From: JAXGMQ01 sp040768585
Lineage (GTDB): Bacteria > Caldisericota > Caldisericia > JAAYUI01
Assembly (NCBI GenBank): GCA_040768585.1
Contig: JAXGMQ010000001.1
Location: 1,550,001-1,614,000 of the forward strand
Reading direction: 5' to 3'
Length of the DNA: 64,000 bases
Part shown: positions 49,984 to 58,464 of the stretch, piece by piece
How the letters are laid out: every line of letters begins with the position of its first letter
How positions within the stretch are numbered: the first letter of the stretch is position 1
Program-made: the position numbers and the translations under genes
Notes under the pieces: generated by a model
Databases searched by the model: none
Seen by the model: only the letters and a program-made list of their open reading frames with translations
Told to the model about the DNA's origin: nothing

Positions 49984-50021
49984 TGTAAGTGACTTTTCTT
50001 CCAGTTGTTACAATTAGCGAG

Positions 50022-50058
50022 AAGACCCCCATACCTGCAACGGGGGTCTTGTGTTTTT
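50022..50058 (+). terminator. Rho-independent terminator
   Basis: Stem AAGACCCCC (50022-50030) / GGGGGTCTT (50042-50050) followed by GTGTTTTT. It ends the 49246-49983 gene. Confidence 0.75.
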
Positions 50059-50080
50059 GAGTGTTGGTCACCTGTTAAGA

Positions 50081-50151
50081 TTATAGCATATCCTCCACAA
50101 TATTTGCCGCTATAACAAGTCTTTGAATCTGGTTTGTGCCTTCGCAAATCT
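50081..50151 (-). pseudogene. Detached copy of the acyl-CoA dehydrogenase 3' end
   Basis: 71 nt matching the last 71 nt of the acyl-CoA dehydrogenase gene (52803-52873) at 64 positions. On the minus strand it reads ICEGTNQIQRLVIAANIVEDML then stop, against IYEGTNQIQRLVIAANIVKDVL in the intact gene. Three differences change residues and four are silent (one in the stop codon). Similarity ends abruptly at 50151. Confidence 0.9.
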
Positions 50152-50184
50152 TTGTTCGCTTGACAAATAGAATGATTCATTTAT

Positions 50185-50202
50185 ATTGAGTATATACTCA
50201 AT
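50185..50202. promoter_or_regulatory. 18-bp perfect palindrome before the TetR gene (probable operator)
   Basis: ATTGAGTATATACTCAAT is perfectly self-complementary. It lies 14-31 nt before the ATG at 50216, and a related half-site (TGAGTGAGTGCTCA) follows. TetR regulators usually bind such palindromes at their own promoter, so autoregulation is likely. Confidence 0.65.
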
Positions 50203-50215
50203 GAGTGAGTGCTCA

Positions 50216-50812
50216 ATGAACAAAAGACAACAGCAAAAAGAAGAAACAAAACAGAGGATAATAGAGACTGCCAGGGAGTTGTTTGCGAGGAAAAGCGGTT
50301 TTCGAGACACAAGCACACTCGATGTAGCAAAGGTTGCAGGTGTGTCACATGGTTCTGTTTTTGCTCATTTTGCAACAAGAGAAGACCTTGTATTCACCAT
50401 CATTGAATCCGAGTTGTCCCTAGTCATCTCAAGCTTTTCCGGACTTGTTGAAAAACATGAAAACTCTGAATCCATCACGCTTGAGATGGTTGCCAGATAC
50501 CATATTGCGTCACTTGTGGGCGTTGAGGAAATCTACAAGCAGAGTGTCATGGAATACCCTCATTTTTCGAATGAGTCAAAAATGGCGTTTTTGTCTTATT
50601 ATTCTGCGCTCTCTGAGATTTTTATCTCTGTGGCCAAGAAATCGAATCTTACAACATCGGTTGAATATGAAAAACTATTTTCTGTCTGGATATCGCTTTT
50701 GCACCACTACCTTATAAATGCTGATCTTTACTCTGATTGTGACTCAGTTTTGGAGAAAAAGGGTTCCGAAATTGTTGCGCTCTACCTGTCGTTGGTGACA
50801 CCTAGAAAATAA
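50216..50812 (+). CDS. TetR-family transcriptional regulator
   Basis: A 198-residue regulator. N-terminal HTH (about 8-60): KQRIIETARELFARKSGFRDTS, then TLDVAKVAGVSHGSVFAHFATREDLVF, the classic TetR pattern. The C-terminal ligand-binding region is helical and variable, so no ligand is suggested. The ATG at 50216 is preferred; in-frame starts at 50186 and 50201 fall in or at the palindrome. It lies 17 nt before the zinc-ribbon protein gene, probably its target or operon partner. Confidence 0.92.
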   Translation: MNKRQQQKEETKQRIIETARELFARKSGFRDTSTLDVAKVAGVSHGSVFAHFATREDLVFTIIESELSLVISSFSGLVEKHENSESITLEMVARYHIASLVGVEEIYKQSVMEYPHFSNESKMAFLSYYSALSEIFISVAKKSNLTTSVEYEKLFSVWISLLHHYLINADLYSDCDSVLEKKGSEIVALYLSLVTPRK

Positions 50813-50829
50813 AATCAGGAGGAAAACTC

Positions 50830-52638
50830 ATGAATAGATGCAAATCATGCGGAAGAGTTATCAAAGGAGATGCAAATGCTGAGTACTGTAGCAATTGCCT
50901 CGACGAAAACGGCAATGTCAAAGACTACAATGATGTAACCAAAGACCTTTCAAAATACCTCACAGAAACCCAGGGGCTAGACGAGAGCGCTGCAATAAAC
51001 GCAGCTAAAGCGATAGCTTCGAGCCAACCCCACTGGAAACGCAAACAAGGGGTGTATTTCGAGAGTGATATGAAGAAGAAAAGAAGGGTGATAGTGTCTT
51101 TGGTAGTCATTATCGCGCTTTTTGTCTCTGGCACAGGTTTTGGTTTATGGTGGTTAACTCGTGATGAACCTATTCTGAAACCACTTTTTGCAGATGATGA
51201 AAACTATCTTATAACAAGAACTGTTGGGGATGTGACTGTTAATGAATTGAACATCGATGGACACCAGAGGTCTCCAAAGCAGTTTTTTGATGATAATCCT
51301 GATGTGATTACGTTTATCGACTCCGATCCTTATCGATATTGGAACAAGGTTGGTTATGGCTACAACATCGTAGAAAATTTTGGAATGCAAATCAATCCGC
51401 CATCAGAAGAAAAAACTAAAAAATCAACCTTTACCAGAGATGGTTTGTATATGATTGCAACTCTTGATGGTGATGATGAAAATGAACATACAGATTTGAG
51501 AATCAATTTTTACTCAAATGATTTTTTTACAAGAGATAGAGGTGATAAACCAATTTGCAATCTCGGTACTGCGTATTATAGTGGCCTAATTCAGCAGGGT
51601 GAGTACACATCTAGTAACAATTGGTGGAAAGAAGTTTACTGTGGTGTATATGATCCTGTATTGCATGCTGATTATATCTCATGGACTGAGAAGGCATATG
51701 ATTCATGGTATGCGCCGAAGTCGAGAGTGCTTTACAATCCACATATAGACAAAACTACTATAATTTCTGATTCGATATATAAAGATCAATACTTTACTTC
51801 TGACTCTTTATTTGTGTGGATGGACAACCGGGAGATTGACCAGAAATATCCATTTGTCTATGGCTACGATATCAACAACAACGAAGAATTCCTTATCAGC
51901 GATATGTTTGGTGACGGTATACTTGAATTGAATAATAGGTACGTTTTACTATCAAATGCATACGATAAAGAAGGGGTTTGGAACATTAGTCCAAGGATCG
52001 GCATTCAAATTTATGATACACAAACAAAGAAAATACTGTCAAAAGATTTGATAAGGAGACCATTATTTCAGTTTTTTAACGAGAATGTCGAATTTTATGA
52101 AACAATGAAAGACGATTTTCTTTTTCCAGATGTATCCATCTCAGATAATATCACTCCCGAAGAAACCTATGTCAGTTGGGTAGAGTTTGTCGATGAAAGA
52201 GTCCAACTTGCTGATGGCTGGAATAAGGAGCTGATCGAACAGTGGGACTTTGAGCCAGACATACACATCAACCAAATCGCAGTCCAAAACATCGCAAACG
52301 CAGGCAAAGAACCTTTGAGGGTAAGGGGAGGAAGTGACAGGGTAGAGCGTCAAGCACCTGTCGCCATCACCTCAGAATATATCCTATGGCAGAGCATAGA
52401 TTTCCAGACAGGCACAGTAAAGCTTTGGCTTGGGGCAATTGAGAATGGGGAAGACGACGGAATCATCGAGAGCGTTTTGCTCGATGAGTCTCAAATAAAG
52501 CACTGGTATGGTCTCGATGAAATATACACAGACGCAAGCATCACCGACAAATATGTCTTCTGGGTCAAAGAGAACCAATGGGAAGAAGATAAGTCAAACA
52601 TCTGCTGGGTAGAACTCTCCGAAATCTTTGGCGAATAA
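50830..52638 (+). CDS. Zinc-ribbon, single-pass membrane protein with large extracytoplasmic propeller-like domain
   Basis: A 602-residue protein. An N-terminal zinc ribbon (residues 4-24: CKSCGRVIKG...YCSNCLD) is cytoplasmic, followed by a helical segment (about 40-70). One transmembrane helix (about 87-110, VIVSLVVIIALFVSGTGFGLWWL) precedes a ~490-residue outer domain with TolB/propeller-like strands (YISWTEKAYDSW, SLFVWMDNREI, YVSWVEFVDE, YVFWVKENQWEE). The layout suggests a sensor or surface-binding protein. GGAGGA precedes the ATG. Controlled by or with TetR. Confidence 0.72.
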   Translation: MNRCKSCGRVIKGDANAEYCSNCLDENGNVKDYNDVTKDLSKYLTETQGLDESAAINAAKAIASSQPHWKRKQGVYFESDMKKKRRVIVSLVVIIALFVSGTGFGLWWLTRDEPILKPLFADDENYLITRTVGDVTVNELNIDGHQRSPKQFFDDNPDVITFIDSDPYRYWNKVGYGYNIVENFGMQINPPSEEKTKKSTFTRDGLYMIATLDGDDENEHTDLRINFYSNDFFTRDRGDKPICNLGTAYYSGLIQQGEYTSSNNWWKEVYCGVYDPVLHADYISWTEKAYDSWYAPKSRVLYNPHIDKTTIISDSIYKDQYFTSDSLFVWMDNREIDQKYPFVYGYDINNNEEFLISDMFGDGILELNNRYVLLSNAYDKEGVWNISPRIGIQIYDTQTKKILSKDLIRRPLFQFFNENVEFYETMKDDFLFPDVSISDNITPEETYVSWVEFVDERVQLADGWNKELIEQWDFEPDIHINQIAVQNIANAGKEPLRVRGGSDRVERQAPVAITSEYILWQSIDFQTGTVKLWLGAIENGEDDGIIESVLLDESQIKHWYGLDEIYTDASITDKYVFWVKENQWEEDKSNICWVELSEIFGE

Positions 52639-52674
52639 CCAAATCAAACACATTAGTAGTCTTATTCTTAAAAA

Positions 52675-52715
52675 GCAAAAAGGGCGGGATATATATTCCG
52701 CCCTTTATTTGTTTA
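52675..52715. terminator. Bidirectional terminator between convergent genes
   Basis: Stem AAAGGGCGG (52679-52687) / CCGCCCTTT (52698-52706) with T-rich DNA on the plus side (ATTTGTTT) and on the minus side (TTGCTTTTT). It serves the zinc-ribbon gene and the acyl-CoA dehydrogenase gene. Confidence 0.8.
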
Positions 52716-52802
52716 TCCAAACAAAAGCATACTAACCGATTATAAAAAACTCAATAATTCAAATCCAATCAGCTAGTCATACTACACAACACAAATTGCG
52801 TA

Positions 52803-53951
52803 CTACAGCACATCCTTCACAATATTTGCCGCAATAACAAGCCTTTGAATCTGGTTTGTGCCTTCGTAAATCTGGGTTATTTTGGCGTCGCGCATCATCT
52901 TCTCGACTGGGTATTCCTTCATGTAGCCATATCCGCCAAAGATCTGCACTGCATCTGTTGTTACTCTCATAGCAAGGTCGGTGCAGTAGCACTTTGCCAT
53001 GGCAGCTTCCTTGGAATACTTGGTCATTCCACCATCAATCATGCGAGCGGCCGAGTAAACAAGAGCTCTTCCTGCCTCGATGTCCTTTGCCATATCGGCA
53101 AGCATGAAGGCGATTGCCTGGTTGTCGAAGATTGGTTTGCCAAACTGAACTCGCTCTTTTGAGTACTTGAGAGCAGCTTCATAAGCGCCCCAAGCGATTC
53201 CAAGACCCTGAGCTGCAATGCCTGGGCGGGACTTGTCGAGTGTGCGAAGGGCGGCGTGGATTCCCTGGCCTTCTTTGCCAAGCATGTTGGCAACTGGCAC
53301 TTTGCAATCCTGGAAAACAAGCTCTGTCGTGACAGATGAACGGATGCCCATCTTGTTCTCGTCCTTGCCATAGCCAAAGCCTGGTGTACCCTTTTCGACA
53401 ACGAGAGCTACAAGACCACGGTTACCCTTGGATTTGTCTGTCTGGGCGATGACAGTTGTGATGTCTGCAACTCTGCCATTTGTGATAAACTGCTTTGTTC
53501 CGTTGAGAATGTAGTGGTCGCCATCAAGTACTGCCATTGTCTCGATGTTGGAGGCGTCTGACCCGGCGTTTGCCTCTGTGAGGGCAAAAGCTGTGAGGTA
53601 CTCACCCGATGCGGCTTTTGGCAGCCAACGCTTCTTCTGCTCCTCAGAACCCATGATAAGAATTGGGAATGAGCCAAGAGCATTGACAGCGTATGATACA
53701 GCCACGCCACCATCGACTTTTGCAAGCTCCTCGATGACAAGACAGAGGTCAAGCACACCATACCCAAGTCCGTCATACTCGGTTGGGATGTAGAGCCTCA
53801 TAAGGTCGGCTTTTGCAAATTCCTTGATGATATCGGTTGGGAAGATTCCCTTCTCATCGAGTTCTGCTCTGACAGGAAGCATCTTCTCCTGTGCAATCTT
53901 CTTTGCGAGGTTTTTAACCATTAATTGCTGTTCGTTAAGGAAATACTCCAT
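52803..53951 (-). CDS. Acyl-CoA dehydrogenase
   Basis: A 382-residue FAD enzyme that oxidises acyl-CoA to enoyl-CoA, most like short-chain/butyryl-CoA dehydrogenases. Signatures: YLTAFALTEANAGSDASNIET, WYITNGR-like YILNGTKQFITNGRVADI, FGKPIFDNQAIAFMLADMA, VQIFGGYGYMKEYPVEKMMRDAKITQIYEGTNQIQR in overlapping blocks, with the catalytic Glu in YEGTNQ. No etfAB genes are nearby. GGAGGAG precedes the ATG. Its last 71 nt are copied at 50081-50151. Confidence 0.95.
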   Translation of the reverse strand: MEYFLNEQQLMVKNLAKKIAQEKMLPVRAELDEKGIFPTDIIKEFAKADLMRLYIPTEYDGLGYGVLDLCLVIEELAKVDGGVAVSYAVNALGSFPILIMGSEEQKKRWLPKAASGEYLTAFALTEANAGSDASNIETMAVLDGDHYILNGTKQFITNGRVADITTVIAQTDKSKGNRGLVALVVEKGTPGFGYGKDENKMGIRSSVTTELVFQDCKVPVANMLGKEGQGIHAALRTLDKSRPGIAAQGLGIAWGAYEAALKYSKERVQFGKPIFDNQAIAFMLADMAKDIEAGRALVYSAARMIDGGMTKYSKEAAMAKCYCTDLAMRVTTDAVQIFGGYGYMKEYPVEKMMRDAKITQIYEGTNQIQRLVIAANIVKDVL

Positions 53952-53973
53952 TTCTCTCCTCCTTGCGTACCTT

Positions 53974-54003
53974 TTGACATATCAATCACAGACAGGTTAC
54001 AAT
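53974..54003 (+). promoter_or_regulatory. Promoter of the 54043 PQQ lipoprotein gene
   Basis: Perfect TTGACA (53974-53979), 18-nt spacer, TACAAT (53998-54003), 39 nt before the chosen start. It overlaps the leader of the divergent acyl-CoA dehydrogenase gene. Confidence 0.65.
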
Positions 54004-54042
54004 AAAGGAACTATTTGAAAAACAAAGACTATGGAGTTTGAT

Positions 54043-55536
54043 ATGAGAACACAAAAAAGCATAGGAATAGCCCTGACAATTTTGCTGGTTGGCCTTACAG
54101 TCCTTTCCGCTTGCGGAGATAGTGTCGATATACGGGACGTGGAGATTCCAGATGTTGTAATCAACTCCAATGACGACAATAGCAACGGTCAAACTGATAC
54201 GACCAACCCCGACAACAGCTCTGATGCTGTGGACAAAAATACAGATTCAACGAATCCTGATAACGATACACAAACCGACAACACCTCAGGTAGTTCAACG
54301 GATGTTATCGACTCAAGTGATGACTATGCCGTGACAGACTCCATGGTGGAACCCGCATTCCCAGAGGCAACCCCTGCGACAAACTGGATGATGTTCAGGC
54401 GAACGCCTGACAACATGGCGCTTGTCGACGCTGATATCAAAACTCCTTTTGGAAAAACATTTGAGGGAGACAATCCAGACTATAGGCTGGTTTCTTTCAC
54501 AGCTCCGGCGGCCAACTATATCTATGGTTCTCCTGCTGTTGATGGGGATGATATTTATTTTGGTGTGAAGCTTGGTTATCTGCTTCGATATAACTTCAAG
54601 AATCAGGCGTATATCTGGAGGATGGAGGAGCCTCTTGATGGCGACATCACAACATCGATTGCGCTCGATGATACATCCGTCTACTTTGGCACGGGAGGTG
54701 ATGGCAAGATGTACGCCTATGACCGCATCACCGACTCAAAAATCTGGGAGTTCCAGACGGGCAAGAACATCAGCGCTCCACCTGGAGCCGTTGAGGAGGC
54801 GGTCTCAAACCCCGTGATCCTGAGCCATCCAAAGCTCTATGAGGGAAAAATCTATTTTGGTGCCTTTGACGGCAAGATGTATTGTCTGGATGCAAAAACT
54901 GGCAAGAAGGTCTGGGAGTTTTTCACCAGCGCAAAGGTCTACAGCTCTCCAGCCATTGCATATGATAGGCTCTATTTTGGCAACCACGATGGCAAGTTTT
55001 ATTGTCTTGATGCAAACACAGGAAAGCTTCTCTGGGACACCAAACTTCCGAAGGGTATCACAGCCTCTCCTGTCACGTTTGGTCCTCGTGTTTGGATTGG
55101 TTGCAAGAACTCAAAAATGTATTGTCTGAAAGCATTTGATGGCTCAATCTTGTGGGAGTACCAGGCTCCGGACTCAGACTACGGCATCGAAGCTTGCCCC
55201 GCTGTTGATGAGCAGAATATCTACTTTGGAGATGCCTCAGGACATTTCACCTGCCTTGATAGGAAAACAGGCAAGCGTGTCTGGCAGGTTGCACTCTCAG
55301 ACAAACCCCTGAGCAGCTCCCCAGTAATTGCCGGAGAGAAAATATTCTTTGGTGGGCATGACATGAATATCTACGCCATTAGAAAGTCAAACGGCGAAGT
55401 GCTGGACAAGTTTAAGACAGAGGGCAGTGTCTTGGCTTCCCCAATCATCGTTGGCAATGAGGTGCTCACAGCGAGCTATGATTCGATTATTTATTTCCTG
55501 AGAGGAGAAGGGACGGGGCATCCATATAAAAGATAA
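54043..55536 (+). CDS. PQQ-like propeller lipoprotein (BamB-like fold)
   Basis: A 497-residue lipoprotein. The signal peptide (MRTQKSIGIALTILLVGLTVLSAC, lipobox LSAC) is followed by a long Asp/Asn/Ser/Thr-rich linker (about 25-110). The propeller has at least seven blades of very regular sequence such as IYFGAFDGKMYCLDAKTGKK, YFGNHDGKFYCLDANTGKLL and CLDRKTGKRVWQVAL. This is the most canonical PQQ/BamB-type propeller in the window. No PQQ-enzyme catalytic residues are visible; probably structural or binding. The ATG at 54043 is preferred (GGAG 6 nt upstream) over 54031. Confidence 0.85.
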   Translation: MRTQKSIGIALTILLVGLTVLSACGDSVDIRDVEIPDVVINSNDDNSNGQTDTTNPDNSSDAVDKNTDSTNPDNDTQTDNTSGSSTDVIDSSDDYAVTDSMVEPAFPEATPATNWMMFRRTPDNMALVDADIKTPFGKTFEGDNPDYRLVSFTAPAANYIYGSPAVDGDDIYFGVKLGYLLRYNFKNQAYIWRMEEPLDGDITTSIALDDTSVYFGTGGDGKMYAYDRITDSKIWEFQTGKNISAPPGAVEEAVSNPVILSHPKLYEGKIYFGAFDGKMYCLDAKTGKKVWEFFTSAKVYSSPAIAYDRLYFGNHDGKFYCLDANTGKLLWDTKLPKGITASPVTFGPRVWIGCKNSKMYCLKAFDGSILWEYQAPDSDYGIEACPAVDEQNIYFGDASGHFTCLDRKTGKRVWQVALSDKPLSSSPVIAGEKIFFGGHDMNIYAIRKSNGEVLDKFKTEGSVLASPIIVGNEVLTASYDSIIYFLRGEGTGHPYKR

Positions 55537-55555
55537 CTCTGCATAGATCCATTGC

Positions 55556-55584
55556 TTGACAAAAAATGCTTATTTTACTATAAA
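55556..55584 (+). promoter_or_regulatory. Promoter of the 55606 lipoprotein gene
   Basis: Perfect TTGACA (55556-55561), 17-nt spacer, TATAAA (55579-55584), then GGAGG before the GTG at 55606. The strongest consensus match in the window. Confidence 0.7.
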
Positions 55585-55605
55585 TGTTGTGGAGCGGAGG
55601 TGAAC

Positions 55606-56166
55606 GTGAAAAAAACAATAGTTCTAGCACTTGCGATAGTTTTGGTATTTGGGCTTGTGATTGGATGTGGACAAGAACCGGTTGTTGATCAAACTGACTC
55701 AATTAGCGAACAAGTTGATGAAGTGACCACTAGTCAAAGAGAAAAGATACTTGTGGATAATGAAGTTGAATCTCAAGAGGTTGAAAAGACAACTGAATAT
55801 GTTGAGCATGAAACTGCCATTGCATCCTTCAGGGTACCTATTTCCTGGCAAGTTCAAAAGATAGAAAGTAAGAATTATAAAGGTGGTTTGAAACAAGTTC
55901 TTGTTTATCCAGATCCCAAAACAAATGCGATTATCTACATTGAACATCCCAAATCAGGTGGATATAATGATGCGTTGGAACAGGGATTTGAGGAATTGAC
56001 TGAGTGTAAACCAAATCTCATTATGCGAAGTTTTTACAAAAGAGATGCTGATTTCTGGTTTTGTTTTTCGGGATCATCTCATATACCAGTATCGATTTGG
56101 GAGTATGACAGTATAAAGGGTCAAGAGGATGAGATTATCAAATTCCTTAGTTCAATTCGAAAGTAG
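55606..56166 (+). CDS. Small lipoprotein
   Basis: A 186-residue lipoprotein (VKKTIVLALAIVLVFGLVIGC, lipobox VIGC) with a Gln/Glu/Thr-rich linker, then an alpha-beta domain (ASFRVPISWQVQKIES...VLVYPDPKTNAIIYIEHP) ending IIKFLSSIRK. The domain resembles PsbP/DcrB-type small lipoproteins, similar in plan to the 43416 gene. GTG start with GGAGG 6 nt upstream and its own strong promoter. Confidence 0.75.
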   Translation: MKKTIVLALAIVLVFGLVIGCGQEPVVDQTDSISEQVDEVTTSQREKILVDNEVESQEVEKTTEYVEHETAIASFRVPISWQVQKIESKNYKGGLKQVLVYPDPKTNAIIYIEHPKSGGYNDALEQGFEELTECKPNLIMRSFYKRDADFWFCFSGSSHIPVSIWEYDSIKGQEDEIIKFLSSIRK

Positions 56167-56253
56167 GTTTCTTATTTTAACTCTGTATTGTCCCTGATTC
56201 TGGTTTGTATTGAGCTTCTTTGATTTTATAGTAAGGTTGTCAGGAGGAAGTCT

Positions 56254-56709
56254 ATGGAAGTTTCGGTAGAGATTAGTTCGATAATATTTAAAGAGTTAAA
56301 TGGTAAGTATAATAAACTACTAGAACAAATTAGGCAGTACTATGTTTTCTTATTTACATCTTTCTCAGGAACATTAGTTTCGATTTTTTCGACATCAACA
56401 TTATTTAGCTCAAATATTATAATTCCTCAAATATTAATTATTGTCACCTCAGTATTTGCTATGTTAACAAGTATTATGATTATACTTCACAGAGTTCAAG
56501 CTAAACACATTGGTGGTTTAATATATGAATTATTAATAAGTAATCTACTTCCCAATATTAAAAGACCGATGAGTTCCTTAAAAGAGTTGTCTGATAAAGC
56601 AGCAAATGCAAACAAGATGGTTGAGATCATTGATTATTTCCTTTTATTTCTATCCTTCATTGGATTAATTATTGGTATTTTCTTTAAATGTATAATGACT
56701 TGTTTCTGA
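56254..56709 (+). CDS. Small membrane protein of unknown function
   Basis: A 151-residue protein with three transmembrane helices (about 28-50, 58-78 and 126-146) and a Lys/Asn-rich loop. AT-rich codon use, unlike neighbouring metabolic genes, suggests transfer. AGGAGGAAG precedes the ATG. No family recognised. Confidence 0.65.
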   Translation: MEVSVEISSIIFKELNGKYNKLLEQIRQYYVFLFTSFSGTLVSIFSTSTLFSSNIIIPQILIIVTSVFAMLTSIMIILHRVQAKHIGGLIYELLISNLLPNIKRPMSSLKELSDKAANANKMVEIIDYFLLFLSFIGLIIGIFFKCIMTCF

Positions 56710-56817
56710 GGTTACTTGGTTAGTATCTAATTTCCTTATTGATATAACATATCTACTGGCTTATTTTTATTGTTTATTTTTACATTACTAGGTAAATATA
56801 GTGTTATCTTGCTTCAC

Positions 56818-57255
56818 ATGGCAAATTATCCAACCGATGATGAAATAATCGAAAAGTACTCAAGAGAGATGAGTGAAAACATCAGAACAGTTTTTGCAAG
56901 TGAATATCATTCGAGGAAGAAGAACACAACAGTAAACTTTTTGCTAGTGTTTTTCCTAGGAAGATTTGGCGCGCATAAAATTTATATGGAGCAAATTGGG
57001 ATGTTTGTTCTGTACTTCTTTACAGCAGGATTATTATTGATTGGTTCCTTATATGATTTGTTCACCTATAAGGCTGCTGTTTTTCATTTTAATGACAATT
57101 TGGCGAGAGACCTGAGATTGAAGTACCTCAGGGTATCCAAAAGCTCAAGCTCTAGCTTCACAAAGGAGTCAAGTTTGCCTGGATACGATGATGTCTTTTC
57201 GGGGGATAAAGCCAACGCAGACGAGAACGGGGATGATTTCGATCCCTTTGAATAA
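56818..57255 (+). CDS. TM2-domain protein
   Basis: A 145-residue protein. After a soluble N-terminus (about 1-38) comes a TM2 domain: NFLLVFFLGRFGAHKIYMEQ, then GMFVLYFFTAGLLLIGSLYDLFTY, with the family's G-x-F-G-x-H and D-x-F motifs. The tail is Ser/Asp-rich (SKSSSSSFTKESS...DENGDDFDPFE). TM2 proteins are small membrane proteins of unclear role. No ribosome-binding site precedes the ATG at 56818; a weak promoter (TTTACA 56779-56784, TGTTAT 56802-56807) would leave almost no leader. Confidence 0.85.
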   Translation: MANYPTDDEIIEKYSREMSENIRTVFASEYHSRKKNTTVNFLLVFFLGRFGAHKIYMEQIGMFVLYFFTAGLLLIGSLYDLFTYKAAVFHFNDNLARDLRLKYLRVSKSSSSSFTKESSLPGYDDVFSGDKANADENGDDFDPFE

Positions 57256-57267
57256 GATTAGAAAACT

Positions 57268-58464
57268 CTAGTCTTGCAATACCTCCTTCAACTTCAACTC
57301 AACTTCCTTCAACCCTCTCCCATCCCTACCAACATTCATCAGATGCTCGTAAGCCTCAGCCAAATCTGTTGACGTCTCGGTTTCGACCATGATTCTCATT
57401 GTGTTGTAATCGTAGGGTTGGAATGCTGGGGTGAGGAATACCTCACCGGGCAGCTTGCCAGATGTTGCGTTGTAGCAGATACTGGTTTTGGCAATCTCCT
57501 GTGTGTCAAGTGTTTTGACATCAAGCGTTGCGATGCTCTGGCAGTCCCAACTCACGGCAATGAGTCTGTCTTTGCTACCGGGCAGACCACAAAGTGGGAA
57601 CCATGTGGAGTGAAGCTTCTGATATGTTACCTTGCTGTCGAAGTAGCCAATCTCATCCTCAAACTCAACATAAACCCTGTTGCCAACTCGATTGTGTCGC
57701 ACCAGGTTCTGTTTTGGACTCTGGGCTGTACCGATAACCTTACCTGTCTTTGAATCTATGGTTGAGACTTGGTATGTGTCTCCTGTCACCCTCCAAGCCC
57801 AGAAAAATTCTGTGTTTGCTGCCAGGACAATCGGCTGACCGGGGGGAGGCAAGTCCCAGTATACCCTCCAGAGGTGATTGCCATCAGTTGCGTCAATCCC
57901 GTCAATCCAGGCGGTTGTTCCAACTGTTGTTGGCACGTTTACAACTGGTGATGAAAAGTCCTGTGATGGGTTTTTCAAAACTCCAGAGTAATCTACATCG
58001 TCGTTTCTCCATGCAATAATAGACGTGATTATGTCAACGGCTTGAATATAGATTGGATTCTTGTCGTAGTTTGTGTCGGAGTCAACTGCAACTATTAGGT
58101 TGGTTCCGAGGCTCCCAACAATCCAGGCAGATGAACCTGTAGGGGCAATCCACTCCCACTGCGTTTCACCCTCAAGATCAATAATTCGGAACAATCTTGT
58201 GTCACCCGTCAGGACGTATTTATTATCAATCTTGCGAAGCCTGACTTGTTTTATCCCTTCAACCTCTCTGCTCCATTTCATGTTTCCAACTGAATCGAGC
58301 AGCCCAAAGGTGTTTTGATCGCAGAAGAGTGAGTAACCAGAGCCAACGGGGAGAATCTGGGATATGTTTTTCTTCTTCCAAACGAGCTCTGACTCTCCCT
58401 CGCAGGAGGTAAGAAAAAACACACCAATTAGCAACAGTGTGGTTGATAGCCTAGTTTTATTCAT
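57268..58464 (-). CDS. PQQ-like propeller lipoprotein
   Basis: A 398-residue lipoprotein: MNKTRLSTTLLLIGVFFLTSC (lipobox LTSC), then a propeller with blades such as GLLDSVGNMKWSREVEG, IIDLEGETQWEWIAP, GIDATDGNHLWRVYWD and STIDSKTGKVIG. The C-terminus is a charged helix (ELKLKEVLQD). Its ATG overlaps the stop of the upstream gene by 4 nt, so the two are probably made together. Confidence 0.8.
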   Translation of the reverse strand: MNKTRLSTTLLLIGVFFLTSCEGESELVWKKKNISQILPVGSGYSLFCDQNTFGLLDSVGNMKWSREVEGIKQVRLRKIDNKYVLTGDTRLFRIIDLEGETQWEWIAPTGSSAWIVGSLGTNLIVAVDSDTNYDKNPIYIQAVDIITSIIAWRNDDVDYSGVLKNPSQDFSSPVVNVPTTVGTTAWIDGIDATDGNHLWRVYWDLPPPGQPIVLAANTEFFWAWRVTGDTYQVSTIDSKTGKVIGTAQSPKQNLVRHNRVGNRVYVEFEDEIGYFDSKVTYQKLHSTWFPLCGLPGSKDRLIAVSWDCQSIATLDVKTLDTQEIAKTSICYNATSGKLPGEVFLTPAFQPYDYNTMRIMVETETSTDLAEAYEHLMNVGRDGRGLKEVELKLKEVLQD

